A DNA stretch of 64,000 nt from Symbiodinium sp. CCMP2592. Lineage: Eukaryota; Sar; Dinophyceae; Suessiales; Symbiodiniaceae. The position numbers and the translations under genes were made by a program. The DNA is taken from the NCBI GenBank assembly GCA_905221615.1, contig CAJNDT010003290.1, forward strand, positions 434,001 through 498,000, in the 5' to 3' direction. The notes below the pieces were generated by a model, which saw nothing but the letters and a program-made list of their open reading frames with translations, searched no databases and was not told the DNA's origin. Below are positions 22,358-33,598 of this stretch, in pieces; positions within the stretch are counted from its first letter, which is position 1, and each line of letters opens with the position of its first letter.

Positions 22358-23130
22358 AACACCTTTCCATCAGGGAGCTTTGGCTCCAGGACTTCGTCCA
22401 GGAGGGAAAAGTGAAGATCGTCAAGGAACCGACGAAGACCAACATTGCTGATGTTGGGACCAAGGCCCTTCCTGGACCGCGAGTCTCAGAGCTTGTACAG
22501 ATGGTGCCGCTCAGAAGGGGCTTAACCGCGGCTATTCTGGCAAGCTGCCTGTTCTGTACGGAAGCCCAGCCGACAGAGCCAGGTAACCTTGAGCCCACTA
22601 CGTTTTGGACCTACGTCGTGCTGCTACACGTGTTGGCAGCGGTGGGTCTCTTCAAGTTGTGTCGGGGCTGCATGTCCCTCTTCACGCGCCCCGGAAGGAC
22701 TAGCCCGGAGAGCGCAGACGCAGAAGTACAAGCCACTTTGGCCCCTGTAACTTCTCTGGACGCGGGTAACACCGCTCGGCATCTGGTGAACATCCAGATC
22801 GGAACAGTCAACGATGTCGGGGGACGCCCTGGCAGAACTGAGGAAGCCGTGGGTGCGCCCACGCCGGCTCCACAGGTGGCGGCAAGCCCCGCACCTCGAG
22901 CTGAAGGCCCTGGAGGGGCCACCTCGCATCAGACTGGAGCGAGGCACCGGATCAACAGGCCAACTCCGGACAGACGCGTCTTTGTGACAGGTCAAGGAAC
23001 TCGTTACCACAAGGACTCCTGTGGTGACCTTCGTCGTGCTCAAAGGTTAAACCCTGCGAGCATAGTTTGTCTTCCCATACAGGAAGCCCAAGCAAGAGGC
23101 TACACTGCGTGTGGGAACTGCGGCGGTTGA
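22358..23130 (+). CDS. pol: RNase H end plus C-terminal extension with membrane segment and Cys/His domain
   Basis: The frame first completes RNase H (VKIVKEPTKTNIADVGTKAL, the usual copia ADxxTK end). Instead of stopping there it runs about 220 residues further. It holds a hydrophobic stretch (GLTAAILASCLF, about 22519-22560) and a predicted transmembrane helix (TFWTYVVLLHVLAAVGLFKL, about 22600-22660) followed by basic residues. A Pro/Ala/Thr linker carries another GCGGGT hairpin. The last 50 residues (22978-23127) contain RYHKDSC, a Cys at SIVCL, and GYTACGNC. This spacing resembles small Ada-type or nuclease-associated zinc-binding domains (YHxxxC ... GYxxCxxC). It could anchor or target the particle, but the function is not known. 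Confidence 0.75.
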
Positions 23131-23251
23131 GAACACATCCCGCCAACCACCTAACCCGTGCAGCGGCGACGCGCCAGGAGAGGTGAACCTCTGTGCAGAG
23201 CACGAGGCTACATCCAAGGTTTGGCAAGTATCCCAAAGGGACACGTGCCAT

Positions 23252-23258
23252 GGAGGGG
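23252..23258 (+). promoter_or_regulatory. polypurine tract
   Basis: GGAGGGG directly precedes the 3' LTR, the position where plus-strand DNA synthesis is primed. It is short but purine-only. Confidence 0.7.
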
Positions 23259-23414
23259 TGTTAGGATGTATAGCCTATTCCTAGCACGTTTCTGTATATG
23301 CTTGCATAAGCTTGAGCATTAGGGATTTGCGCAGTCCTTTCTTGCCCGAGTGTGAGCAAAATAGGTAGCACCGGGCGTTTGCGACAGGTTTATAGGGTAC
23401 CTCGAACCCTTGCA
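23259..23414 (+). repeat. 3' LTR (156 bp)
   Basis: TG...CA bounded and 153/156 identical to the 5' LTR. The following CATTG (23415-23419) repeats the 5' flank. Confidence 0.96.
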
Positions 23415-23419
23415 CATTG

Positions 23420-24060
23420 GCAACAGCAGGCATCATCACACGAGCAGCAACAACATCAACAGCATCGACAACAAAGCAACAGCAACAGCCAGCACCAGCC
23501 CCAGCCGCAGCAACAGAAACTGCAACAAGAACAAGAACAGCAGCAATAACATAAGTAGCCACAACCGCAGACCACCACCCACGACAACAACGACCATGCG
23601 ACGAAGTGCAGCCGCATGATGCGGCACTATCGATGCAGGCATAATCCCAACACAAGCCGTGCGACCAATCGCCAACGTGAGCAGTCGCAATTTACAGTGG
23701 TATCCACGATAGCAGTGCTCCGGCGCCGTGCGCCGAAGTCCAGGAAACAATTTTTGTTTTTGTCGGCATCTAGACCACTGTGCCCTCAACGATCTGCTGC
23801 AGGTGTTTCTACGCAGCTGCTGACTGAGTTGCGGTGCGCCGAGGCTTGCAGCCATACACGTGAGCATAGGTTAGGCCCTCCAAACAACTCCGCTGCAGGG
23901 GTCAGGGGTAGCAGCCCAACCCGTCCTAATAGTCCTAATATCATACCTCAGACGCCAGTTAGATAATGGTACTTATATATACTTATATATATACTTATAT
24001 ATATACTTATATATACTTATATATACATATCTATTCATATACATATCCGAGAAGATCAGC
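23420..24060. repeat. CAA/CAG microsatellite and TA-rich decamer repeat
   Basis: 23420-23600 is CAA/CAG/ACA-rich and forms the right flank of the retrotransposon. At 23967-24046 a unit close to ACTTATATAT is repeated about six times, with units of 10-12 bases, then decays into CATATAC. No gene is supported here. Confidence 0.8.
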
Positions 24061-26180
24061 TGGTGGAAGGACAATTAAATCGGCCATTGCCTTTCCTAGG
24101 GCCCGCCGGCAAGTCCGTGACCATACTCGCTCATTCGAGTGTGACGTCCCGTTACCAAGCTACATATTAGATCCTTTCGCCTAATTCGTGCAGCTGGGAA
24201 AACGCAGTCTTCCAGTGCACTGGCCATCATGCCACCTTCTGGCAGTAGCCCCATCATTGATCATGCAGCCTCAGGCAGCCCAGACTCAATAGATTCTGAG
24301 ATTCTGAAAAACCGACAACCCGTACGCTCTGCGCAACTCTCCGCAAGCTCCTGTCGTGCAGAGGTTGGGGTTCGCTCCAACACGCCTTGGCAGCAACCGC
24401 TCCGCTGCCCGCTGACCCAGGATTGCGAGCTCGGTCGTATCGGGTGTTAAAGTCACGGGGCATTTGCACACAAGCTGCGTGCGCTGCGTAGTTCTGCTTT
24501 CGATGACGTCAACAGCTTCGGACAACTGGCACGAAACATCACATGCTTGCTAAGCTTTTTTGCGACGACGTAGGGCATGGTGCCGTCGCAGTTCAGTTCC
24601 GCTGTCGAATCAGAAGTCAGATGTTGGAGCAGCACGAACTACTGAGCCCCCTCGCATGCAATCTATTTCCAGGAACGACTCGTGGAGCCAGCGAGGGGTC
24701 TGAAACTCAGAGGGCGGCGTATCCGTTGCTTCATGTTCGGCTCCTAGTATTATCTCTGCAGAACGCTTTTGCTTCATGTCCGAAGCCATTGAGGTATGCA
24801 CTGCCAGCATTTGCAGTGTTTCGAGCTGGAAGCTTTCCTCATCACAGCGGCAGCGATGCCGTTTCAGCGGAGGCGGCTAGATCTCTTCGATGTAATTTCA
24901 ACGACCCGGCCTGACCAGTGCTTGCAGTTTTGGGAAGGACAAGCAGAGCAACTTCCCAACCCTTTAGCATAGTTCAACCCTGCACCCAAAAGCCCTCCTG
25001 AGTCCCAGCCTGCGTCTCAGATGGCGTTGTCCAATTTGCGACGCGAAGCTTCGGCCGGCGCAGGTTGCGATTTGCGAAATGACGAGGCGCAGAAGAGAAA
25101 CGACATGGTTAATGCTGAAGTTCAGCTCAAGCCTGCGCCTGGCAAAGCCCAATTCCTTGCAGGCGCTTTCTTCGGGAGCTGCCGGCCGAAGCGTCCTTGG
25201 CGCCCTTGGAGGCCTCGGCGGAAGCCTCGCGAGGGCAGGTGCGGGGCCCGCTGGTTCTTGAAGCCTGGCTTTTGTAGTGTTTGTACATTCCGGTCTTGTC
25301 GACTCCCAGGTTGCGGCGTGCAACACATGCCCCGGCCTGAGGCGCAGGCCGTGCTTCGACCATCGTCCATTTGCACGTGCCTCCCTAGGCGACTTGACAG
25401 CTGAGCCTGCTGTACCCGTTCCAGTTCACGTGGCGAAGTCTGCAAGGCGGGACCCTACAAACCAAGGGTTGCAGCAGATGGTCTTCCTGTTGAGCTCTTG
25501 GATTGTTAAGGGCTGCCGTTTGCAGGCAGTCCAGGTGCGATGCCTTCTTGATGCGATTGAGAAAGGTATTGGCTCTCGGGCTGAGTGAGTGCGATCCTTC
25601 CCGGAGGATGCAGCGGGGCCATTGGGGCCGGCGATTGCGCTGTGAGGCTGGATGTTGGAAGTCAGTGTTTAGAGTTCAGGGTAGTGGCTCAGGGCTGGGG
25701 TGATCTTGAGCTGTGGGGCCTCAGCTTGTCCGGTTCGGGAGGGTTTCAGGGAATCTTCTGCGGAACCAGCAAGCAAAAACTACTGTTCAAGCCGCTGACG
25801 CTGTAAAGGCTGGCACACGCGGCATCACCCGGCTGTTGTCCACTTCCCGTTGCATTTGAGATGATGCGAGCAACACTGATGCTGCCAATTCAACAGCTGC
25901 AAAGACGCTAGCGACGCCAACACCAGGTGACTTATATTGTACCGCTACCCATGGACTACCACTCACCACTCTTACTCCTAGTCCTCGTCCTCGGCCAGTC
26001 CAGCAGGTACGTGTAGTAGTTGTACTTTTAACGGCACATCAGCACATCCATTATACTTGATATTTACAGTACTTTCGTGATATCGGACCATCTTATGTAG
26101 CCTCAAAATCGGTTTGTCGACTTTGCAAACTCGCTCTTCGGATTTTGGAGGTTTTTTTCGGGGGTGAAGAGGGGGTTGGG
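24061..26180. other. no supportable gene
   Basis: Several ATG-initiated short frames exist (24229, 25021), but none joins to further exons or resembles a family. The ATG at 25021 follows a CAG and opens MALSNLRREASAGAG before a possible GT donor. It is a weak first-exon candidate. Confidence 0.3.
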
Positions 26181-26187
26181 GGGCAAG

Positions 26188-26349
26188 CACTAGCAGTAGT
26201 AGGAGCAGGAGCAGCAGCCGGAGCAAGAGCATTAGCAGAAGTAGCAGAAGCAGCAGAAGTAGCAGTAGCAGTAGCAGTAGCAGTAGCAGTAGCAGTAGCA
26301 GTAGCAGTAGCAGTAGCAGTAGCAGTAGCAGCAGTGGCAGTGGCAGCCA
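26188..26349. repeat. (GCAGTA)n microsatellite
   Basis: GCAGTA/GCAGAA hexamers run almost without interruption for about 150 bp, producing Ala/Val frames on + and Ala/Thr frames on -. Confidence 0.9.
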
Positions 26350-26529
26350 CTACTCGCAAGTGTCCAAATTTCTCCTTGCTTGAACCTTCAACGATTAAAG
26401 TTTATCGCAGTGTTCAGCTGATGCACAAACTATGCCAAAACCTAAGCTGCCTTCTGAGAGGTCCAACAGGGGAAGGAGTTGGACTGAACCAGACCTCGCC
26501 GGGCATGAAAAAGTTGCAGTGCACATTTG

Positions 26530-26608
26530 CCTGACCGAGTGGAGCGGAAGATGGTAGACAAATCGTTCGAACAAGAGCTGTTGCAATGGGATGTTGCTTC
26601 AGCTACAG
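26530..26608 (+). CDS. exon-like segment, unidentified
   Basis: The + frame VERKMVDKSFEQELLQWD VASAT is charged and helix-like and ends at a GTATGC donor-like site. No further exons or family were recognised. Confidence 0.3.
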
Positions 26609-26934
26609 GTATGCTGCAGTATGCTTTACAAAATGCATGCATTCCCGTGCCCTCGCATTGTCTGAGCAGCCCTGGAACTCCTTTATTGCACACCCCTGCT
26701 TTGCATCGGTGTCATTCCTTATCTGAATAAGCCAACCTTCCGAAGAATTCGGAATCACTCTCTGGTGATATCTGAAATGAGCAGCCGGCGTGAGTAGCAC
26801 AAGACCGATTTCGCATCGGCCTCCGTCCACAAAAATTGGATTTTGAAGCAACTTCCGTGTTGCTCCAAACCCCGACCTCCAAGTTATTATTGTGGTATCT
26901 TGCCGCACGGGCAAGTACAGCTAACCCTTCTTTG

Positions 26935-27350
26935 TATCCATGCATGCATGCATGCATGTGTGCATGTATATAGAGCTATAAATGAACAAGCGCAATACAA
27001 CATGTGTATACATATAATACATATATAACCATATGTATTTAGATATTTCCTTAGCTATGCGCATATATAAATATATACGCATGCTGACACAAACATACAA
27101 GCGTAGTAATTATAGTATACACATACATGATCATACAGGCATGCATTCATACATATAGGCATACGTGCGCAATTACGCACAGACATGCATACATACGGAC
27201 AGACAGACAGACAGACGGACAGACAGACAGACAGATGCACACATACATATGTACATACATATACATACATACATGCATATGTAGATGTAGCTGTATATGC
27301 ATATGCGTAGGTATATGTATATGTATACGTACGCTTGTATTGTGGCCGTG
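26935..27350. repeat. tetranucleotide-rich tract (CATG, CATA, GACA)
   Basis: A (CATG)n run at about 26938-26958 is followed by TATA/CATA-rich DNA. At about 27190-27235 there is (GACA)n, then more CATA/GTATAT units. Cys/Tyr/Val-rich frames on - come from this repeat. Confidence 0.85.
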
Positions 27351-28912
27351 CATGTGCAAATAAAGCAGGAGTGCTGTGTGCACATCTATATAGGTGTGCG
27401 TAGAATTGCATCTTCGGCATGAGTCACTCCCAAACCGGATATGCTTCGGCATTGCAAAGAAGCTAAGCTCGCTCTACATTTGTACGGCCTCGACCTGCTT
27501 CCTTCCATCGTACATGTAAGACTTGTCTGCTGTGCCAGCGCTTCCTCGGTGGCGCCGACCTTCGTGCAGATACCGCCGGCCTCCCAGCTGTGCCGAAGTA
27601 TAGCTGTGCAGCATGGCGTGGACATTTGCCGTACGATTATCCTGCACCCGTCTGTGATTCCTCTTCCATAGCAATCGCCCAGCAAAAATTAGTGGGACTG
27701 AACAACAGGGCAAAAGACCCTCTGTGGGTCCCGCCCTGCCCGAGTCCACAAGACGTGCAATTGGAAAGAGTTCGGTCAAACCATGTCGAAGCCCAGCCCA
27801 GCCGTTCTCTCCGTCTTGGTGAGGCCCCTGTTCGCCTAGACGCCAATGCCCGGCTCCCATGATGTCGGTAATCGTTTGCGGTTACGATGTCCCATGGATG
27901 CGAGACTCTGCACTGGTAGAAGCTTGAAATATCTTGAATTGATACTTTGTGCGTGTCGGTTGGGATCCAGGGCGAAAGGTTGCCCAGGTATTGCTGACCG
28001 CTTTTAGAGATGGCTTGCTGTGTTGGCTCGATCGGTACTGGGAACGTTGTCTTCTTGGCATTGGACCAGTCACAATTAGGTAGGTCGCTGGACTGAAGTA
28101 CTGCGTGTTTCCGCGTAACACCTTTACGTGCTATTCCTCCCGAGCGGCTCGCGAACCCAGTCAAGGATGTGAGATTTATGCTGAGAAGGCCTTCACAGCA
28201 CATCAGACTTCCAATGTCATAGCTCCATTAATTCTCGTCGGCTAGGCGGCTGCATCAGGGGATTCTGCTGAGGCACCTCCAGATCCACGCCAGAAGTTGA
28301 ACAGCATGCGCAGAGGCTGCGCAACTGCGGTGTTGTCAGTGGGCATATGCCATGTACCATTTACCACCGCTTCGTCACCCGAAATCATGCAAGCGCACCT
28401 CAAGCAATACATCTAACCCTCCGGCAATCCTCGGCGCTTCGCAGAACAAGAACCATATCCGGGGTCGAGAACTTGGAAGTTGCAAACATTTCGAGGGTGC
28501 AATGAATTCCGCCCTAAGAACATCGCCCGGGTGGTTGGCATCATGAACTCCACCTACTGTTCGGGCAGATACAGCAATCGGCAGTGTCAATTCGATGCAC
28601 CGGGGCTCACTTTAGGGAGGTTGATGTGACTTCAGGAATAAGGGGCACACTTCGGTCATGCTGGTGTAGCATCGCGGATAGCAGCAACAACAAGCTGTGC
28701 CTGTGCGATGGTGCTTGCAGTAGATCACTCTAGGTGTGCTGGCAACCGCCATAGCACGCAGTAGACTTTCCGAGTCGGTGCTTACATCACTCAGAATTCG
28801 AGAGCCCTGCAGCTGCTGATGCTCTTGAGTCATGCAGCCAAGAAGGTAGGGCTGATGTAGCTCCAACCCGACCGACTGCTGGTATTGGCCCATGAGGACT
28901 GGTGGCTGTAGG
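27351..28912. other. no supportable gene
   Basis: Long minus-strand frames (27637-28203 and nearby) have no recognisable domains and low-information composition. Nothing on + could be joined. Confidence 0.3.
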
Positions 28913-28981
28913 CGTCGACGCGGACTTGTTCGACAAGGTCGCGGGAAAGCTGGCGGAGTCCGGGGATCTGGAGAAGGTCCG
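28913..28981 (+). CDS. exon-like segment, unidentified
   Basis: After GGCTGTAG the frame reads VDADLFDKVAGKLAESGD LEK and ends before a GTCCGC donor-like site. The KLAESGDLEK part recalls ENY2/SUS1 (KL-E-G-), but only by a handful of residues and without the following conserved helix, so no name is given. Confidence 0.35.
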
Positions 28982-30071
28982 CTTCTTCTGCTGGCTTCGT
29001 ACAGGAGAGACGGTTAGGAGGTGTGTCAGGATGCATGGTCTTCGTTCAAAAGCATACCGTTACTGTGTTCTGTGTTGAGGTCTGTGAAGTCTTGAAGAGT
29101 CGCTTCGCGGCAGCTCTGAATGCCTCAGAATGACATTCTGCACATTCCCAATCCCAACCCTGCCTGTAGCCCACGCTTACAGCCTGTATGCCTGCGTCAG
29201 GATGCACGTTTGGATAGTGTATGGCATGCTAGGCTAAGCCAACCATCTTGACTCACTAGTCACGAATCGCGATATCTCGTACGACATCGAGTCGCCCCAA
29301 GACTGTAGTGACATGCGCTGCATGTCAGTAGCGCTGTCGAATTCAGTGAATCGTGCAGTTGCGACGATGCACACAATGACAAACCCGAGTTCGAGACAAA
29401 GTGTCGGAAGCAAGCACAGCTGTCAGACCAGCTCACAGACACACTGCTGGCAACAGCATGAGATCTGACGCATCTCCTAGATCTCCTTGACATGCTGCAG
29501 GGAACAGGCACAAGCTGTCCCGCTTCAGCTCAAAGACACCCCTCGTGCTTTGCCTGCAAGCCTGCGGTTACCTACTGGAGTGTGCTACTAGTCTCCGGGA
29601 AAAATGAGCCTACGTCTGCATTGGCATCGATAGCTTGCATACTGGCGATACTAATAGCTAAGAAGGTTGCGCTGCTTGAAGGCAATGCACACCGCGTCGC
29701 CTCAGCCGAGAAAAAGGTCTGTTTTCGGCATCCCTGATGTGTCCAGCAAATGGTGGCATCAATCAATACAACGTCAGTTTTGGCTTGACTTCTTCGGACA
29801 TGCAAACTCCTACGAGGCCACGTTCCGTGGCGAGCAAAACATGCATCAACCGACGTCTGTGCTTCTGCAATTCATGAATGCGAGGTGGAAACGTGCTCTC
29901 TGGCCATGACTTGGTTTAAGGTTCTGTCCCGTCAAGGTCCCAAGCCAAAATCGGCTCCATAACTCCATGCAGCTGAGTTTAACTGGACGACAGTCTGAAA
30001 GCTTGGGCCAGGGTTTGTGTGACCCGTAGCGCAAAGAAACTGCACAGCTTTGGTTCAAGGGGCACCATCTC
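28982..30071. other. no supportable gene
   Basis: Nothing recognisable up to the transporter. At 30023-30029 CCGTAGC and at 30049-30059 TTTGGTTCAAG stand just upstream of the transporter ATG; see the findings. Confidence 0.35.
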
Positions 30072-30545
30072 ATGGCACCGTGCTCCAGTGTGAGCATGGC
30101 CCCTGTTCGAGCAGATTGGCTGACCCCGAGTTTCGCTTGCCTGATTCTCTATGGTTTCTGGGGCTTCTTGGGAAAGCTGGCTTTGGTGCGTGGTCTCTCG
30201 GGTTCTCAGGAGGCTGGTTTGGAAAAGGTGGGATTCTTTCTCACCCTGGCGGTCATTCTGAAGCCCTCTTCCTCGGGCGATCCCTCCAGCCCTGGCCTTC
30301 TCTCGCAATCGAAATTTGCGATTCTGGCATCGTTGCTGAGTGGAGTAACTGCGGCGCTGGCTAACATGTGCTACACTCGGGCGATGGTGCATGGTGATGC
30401 AGGGGCAGTGTCTGCAATTACTGCATCCTATCCGCCTGCCACGCTGCTTCTCTCCGCCGTTTTCATGCGCGAGAAGCTATCGAAGAGCAAACTGCTGGGC
30501 TCCTTCTTCACCCTCCTGGGCGCCTATTTCATGGCGCGCAGCTGA
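30072..30545 (+). CDS. single-EamA-domain (DMT superfamily) membrane transporter, intronless
   Basis: A 157-residue membrane protein of the drug/metabolite transporter superfamily with one EamA unit, the form common in bacteria (about 140 residues). The hydrophobic segments in order are SFACLILYGFWGFLGKLAL (the typical first helix with a G-W/F-G-F-x-x-K-A core), VGFFLTLAVIL, FAILASLLSGVTAALANMCY, AVSAITASYPPATLLLSAVF and LLGSFFTLLGAYFMA. The loop FMREKLSKSKLLG matches the conserved 'x-x-GE/REKL' turn before the last helix. The start is ATG 30072; an internal ATG (30096) is an alternative. TGA is at 30543-30545. No intron is needed, unlike every other gene here, which suggests retroposition or recent transfer. 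The substrate cannot be predicted. Confidence 0.8.
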   Translation: MAPCSSVSMAPVRADWLTPSFACLILYGFWGFLGKLALVRGLSGSQEAGLEKVGFFLTLAVILKPSSSGDPSSPGLLSQSKFAILASLLSGVTAALANMCYTRAMVHGDAGAVSAITASYPPATLLLSAVFMREKLSKSKLLGSFFTLLGAYFMARS

Positions 30546-31524
30546 ATCCGGGAGGATCGATTGGCGTTGCTGGACGTCCAGGCGTTGTAGTTACTGGAGT
30601 TTTGCAGTTCAAGAGCTGCTTGCAACGGAGAAAGATCCCATGTAAAGCGGATGGAAAGTCGTAGTAACGAGTCGAGCTAGCTTCGCACAATTGCGGGCTC
30701 GCGGATTCGCGATGTGCCACTTCGCTGTGCTACCGCAGCCCCGACCAGGTCAGGAGCAGATGTTCACCAGCCATCCGAGCATAACCCAGATCCCAGGTTG
30801 CATAGGTCACTTAGGTGTCGAAGCTGCCAATGAGTGAAGAATTGCTTCGAAGACAGGGCATCTTTCACAGTGAGTACGAATGCCGGCTGCTGCATTTGCG
30901 TTGCGAGCCGGTGCTGCCCATGGAGTCGTAATCACATTGCGCCGCTGAGCACATGGGACGCGACCTCAGCACTGGAGTGCCAGGAGGGCGTAGGGCTGCG
31001 ACAACAGATTCAATCCAGGATCCATCGCGGAGCTTTCGAGTGGGCTTCAGCACACCCTCAGATCTACCCCCATAGGCTCCCAAAAAAAGCAGTTTCGGCA
31101 AGCTACAAAGTCGCTACGCTAAATCTCAACCCAAGAGATTGTTGCACCTTCGAACGCTAACCGAAATAAACCATGATTGATTCATCTACTGTACTACCCC
31201 ACCGGCAAACGGAAAAGCGCAACAACGACGACCCGCGGCGAAGACACCTACGTCAATACCGATCCGTTGAACTTGGAAACGACTTGTGCATTGCAAGAGT
31301 GAAAGTAGACGAGACTTCAAGGTTTGGGGAGAGGGTTGTTATATGCCCCCTCCGTCATCTGTTACACCCGTGCCCAACGCACAGGCAAGCAGGCTCTCGG
31401 TGAGATAGCCTTCGCGACGGGAGCCCAGGCGTCACGTATAGCGGCAAGTGCCACTAGGATGCTAGGATGCTGCCATGATCATGGCGACAACCAGCGACCT
31501 TGCCACGAGCCCGGCTTTTGCCAG
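30546..31524. other. no supportable gene
   Basis: Open frames at 30834-31160 and 31324-31524 lack recognisable domains. The latter may contain an upstream exon of the next gene (GEIAFATGAQASRIAAS). Confidence 0.3.
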
Positions 31525-32089
31525 GCCATTTCGGAGTTCGACCGAGTGCCGTGCGCCACGAAAGTGGTCACCGAAGACATCAGAATTCTGAAGGGGTTCA
31601 GTGGAGTATGGGAGTTGGCAGGTTGGAGGCTAAGGGCCCCACTACTACACCATATCACATTATAATGTCGATGGGTAAGAAGGGAGATGAATCACCGAAG
31701 CCTTGGTGCATCGCGTTGGGCTGCTGAACTACGCGCTGCACATGAAAGTCAGAGGCCTTGACTTACAAGGATCTCCATTAAGCTACCGCCACATGTAGGG
31801 ACCTCACGAAGTTCAGGATTTACGAGACAGGGCCAGGGCCTGGGTGTTACGTTTCGAGTTCGATTGAGATGTCACAGAAAGAATCAGGGCTCTGCAGAGG
31901 TTCGAGTTTGCCTCTTGGTGCTTGCAGGTACGGTTGCTCAAAGGTGAGCTGGAGCCTGAGATCGACAGTGCAGACTTCAAGGATATGCGTGCCATGGTGT
32001 TTGCTTTTCCCTATACGAAAAGTCCAAAAGGTGTGGATGTGCCACATAACAAGATAACTGGACCTGCCGGACCCTCAGGCTGCATCTGA
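31525..32089 (+). CDS. unidentified gene, last two exons
   Basis: An exon from 31525 (after CCAG) reads AISEFDRVPCATKVV, then TEDIRILKGFSGVWE, to about 31614. A second exon 31928-32089 (after TTGCAG, G-first) reads VRLLKGELEPEIDSADFKD, MRAMVFAFPYTKSPKG and VDVPHNKITGPAGPSGCI, with TGA at 32087-32089. Phase is 0 at the second acceptor. Codon-like composition is consistent through the whole last exon, so it is almost certainly coding, but I do not recognise the protein. Confidence 0.55.
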
Positions 32090-32948
32090 GGGCCTTTGGA
32101 TGCAAGCAAGTCGCGTATGCTTGGAAGCCTTTCTCGGGGTTTTCCTCCTAAAGCCTTTGCGTGCTCTCTGCCTGGTCCCAGAGCCCCTGGCAGGTTGCCG
32201 AGCTTGCCCGGGTCCTGTACTTCACTCGACGTCCCGGACCTGGCTTCGCAGTGTGCCGGGTCCTGGCCTTCCGTAGCTCCGCTGCAGAGGTGAAGCAGAG
32301 GAGATGATGCATGCGCCAAAGCTTGACCCGAAGGCCCATTTTATGGCAATGGGGTTTTGTGGGGTTTGCCTAGGACTAGGAGCTAAATATATTGATCATG
32401 AGATTATGGACGAATGAATCGCTGATTTGGTTGGATGCACAGGTGCGACACTACGCAACCGACACGGCAAATTATGCCAGAGCCCTGAGATTCCGAGCAT
32501 GTCCGGGAAGATCGAAGACCAAGCATGAGCTTTGCTCAAGAGGACGGATTCCCGTGAATCCCAGAGCCAGAGCTCCAGTCAGAGCCAGAGTCAGAGAGTC
32601 CGAGGCCCACGACTTGGAGTTCTTTGCAAGGCAGCCTTCGGCTCAGAGCCAGCATCTGCCTAGAAGCGGAGGTCTGCCTCCCCCCCTATAACTTATTGCT
32701 GTCGCTGCTTTGGGGTTCGCTGCCGGTTTACACTAAGGTTGGGGCTGGCGCTGAAGATGCCAACTGGCGCAGGGGGCCAAATGGGAAGGCTCACAGGGAC
32801 TCGGGATCCTGTCATTCACAACGTCCTATGCCCAACTCGTTACAGTGACTCGGTCTCTCGGTCACATGATCCTCTTCCTCGTCCTACTTGTCACGACCAC
32901 CTTTTGAATTATTTCCATCATCGCCAGGGTCATCGCCATCATCATGCC

Positions 32949-33598
32949 TCCGAAGGTTAGTGCTGGAGTCTGCTAGAGACTGGGTCTCTGATGCTGAACG
33001 CATCTCGACTGAAGATGCCGATGCCTCCAAACGTTTCTGTCCCCGGAGCATCTCCTTTTTGTTCTCGACGTTTGCCAAGGTGGATCCGCCAAGCACTTGG
33101 CTTCACTTGTGAGGGTTTCTGAGCGTGGCTTGGGGCTGTGACCGCACGGCTGTCAGGGATGCCGTATCTTCTCAGATTCACATCCAGCCTTGGTGTACCT
33201 GGTACATTAAGAGCACATGAGGGTTTCGGATTTCGGAAGCATATGGAGCTTGGATCATGTCATGACCGACTTTGCTAGGCTCGCCTGTATGGAGGGCCCA
33301 CATCACGGGAACGTTCTCAACCGCTGCATGAGGCCTGGAGTCCACGCCCGTCACAAGCCTGTGCTTGCACAGGCTAAAAGGAGCTGCGCTGTACGGTGCC
33401 AAATAGGTTCCTACTCGTAAGTCAATCAACAGCGCGCAGCATCAAACCCGGTATGCAGTATCTCAACAACCTGGCCCTGAGCTCTCAACGCCGAAGGCCC
33501 CAGCCTCTGAGGCCTTACCTGCCTTTGGACATGATGTCCATGCCGGACCCATCGCTTTTGGCATTGCCGGAGCCCTGTTCGGGGTGCACGCATCATGA
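32949..33598 (+). CDS. unidentified gene, exon-like segment and terminal exon
   Basis: A possible exon after CCGAAG at about 32957 reads LVLESARDWVSDAERISTED. The better-supported piece is the terminal exon 33459-33598: it follows ATGCAG, reads QQPGPELSTPKAPASEAL, then PAFGHDVHAGPIAFGIAG ALFGVHAS, and ends at TGA 33596-33598. The hydrophobic Gly/Ala end could be a short membrane anchor. The family is unknown, and the link between the two pieces is not demonstrated. Confidence 0.4.

Larger units (their letters stand above)
16315..23414 (+). mobile_element. Ty1/copia LTR retrotransposon, 7.1 kb, structurally complete
   Basis: The element has 156-bp LTRs starting TG and ending CA, a flanking 5-bp duplication, a primer-binding site, a polypurine tract and the copia gene order gag-protease-integrase-RT-RNase H. 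The LTRs differ at only three positions (16391/23335, 16394/23338, 16450/23394), all transitions, so the insertion is recent. The coding region is spread over several frames: five apparent -1 shifts lie near 17655, 19060, 19285, 20000 and 22343. Unusual parts are a basic open frame before gag, a series of GC hairpins, and a C-terminal extension after RNase H. The right-hand target is a CAA/CAG microsatellite. Confidence 0.97.

Noticed and set aside
23447-23560. Gln-rich protein frame next to the 3' LTR
   Set aside because: CAA/CAG microsatellite; no start, splice context or flanking coding sequence.
26939-27350. CRISPR-like direct repeats
   Set aside because: Simple tetranucleotide repeats without unique spacers, in a eukaryotic context.
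28913-28981. ENY2/SUS1 homologue
   Set aside because: Only about six residues agree and the following conserved helix was not found.
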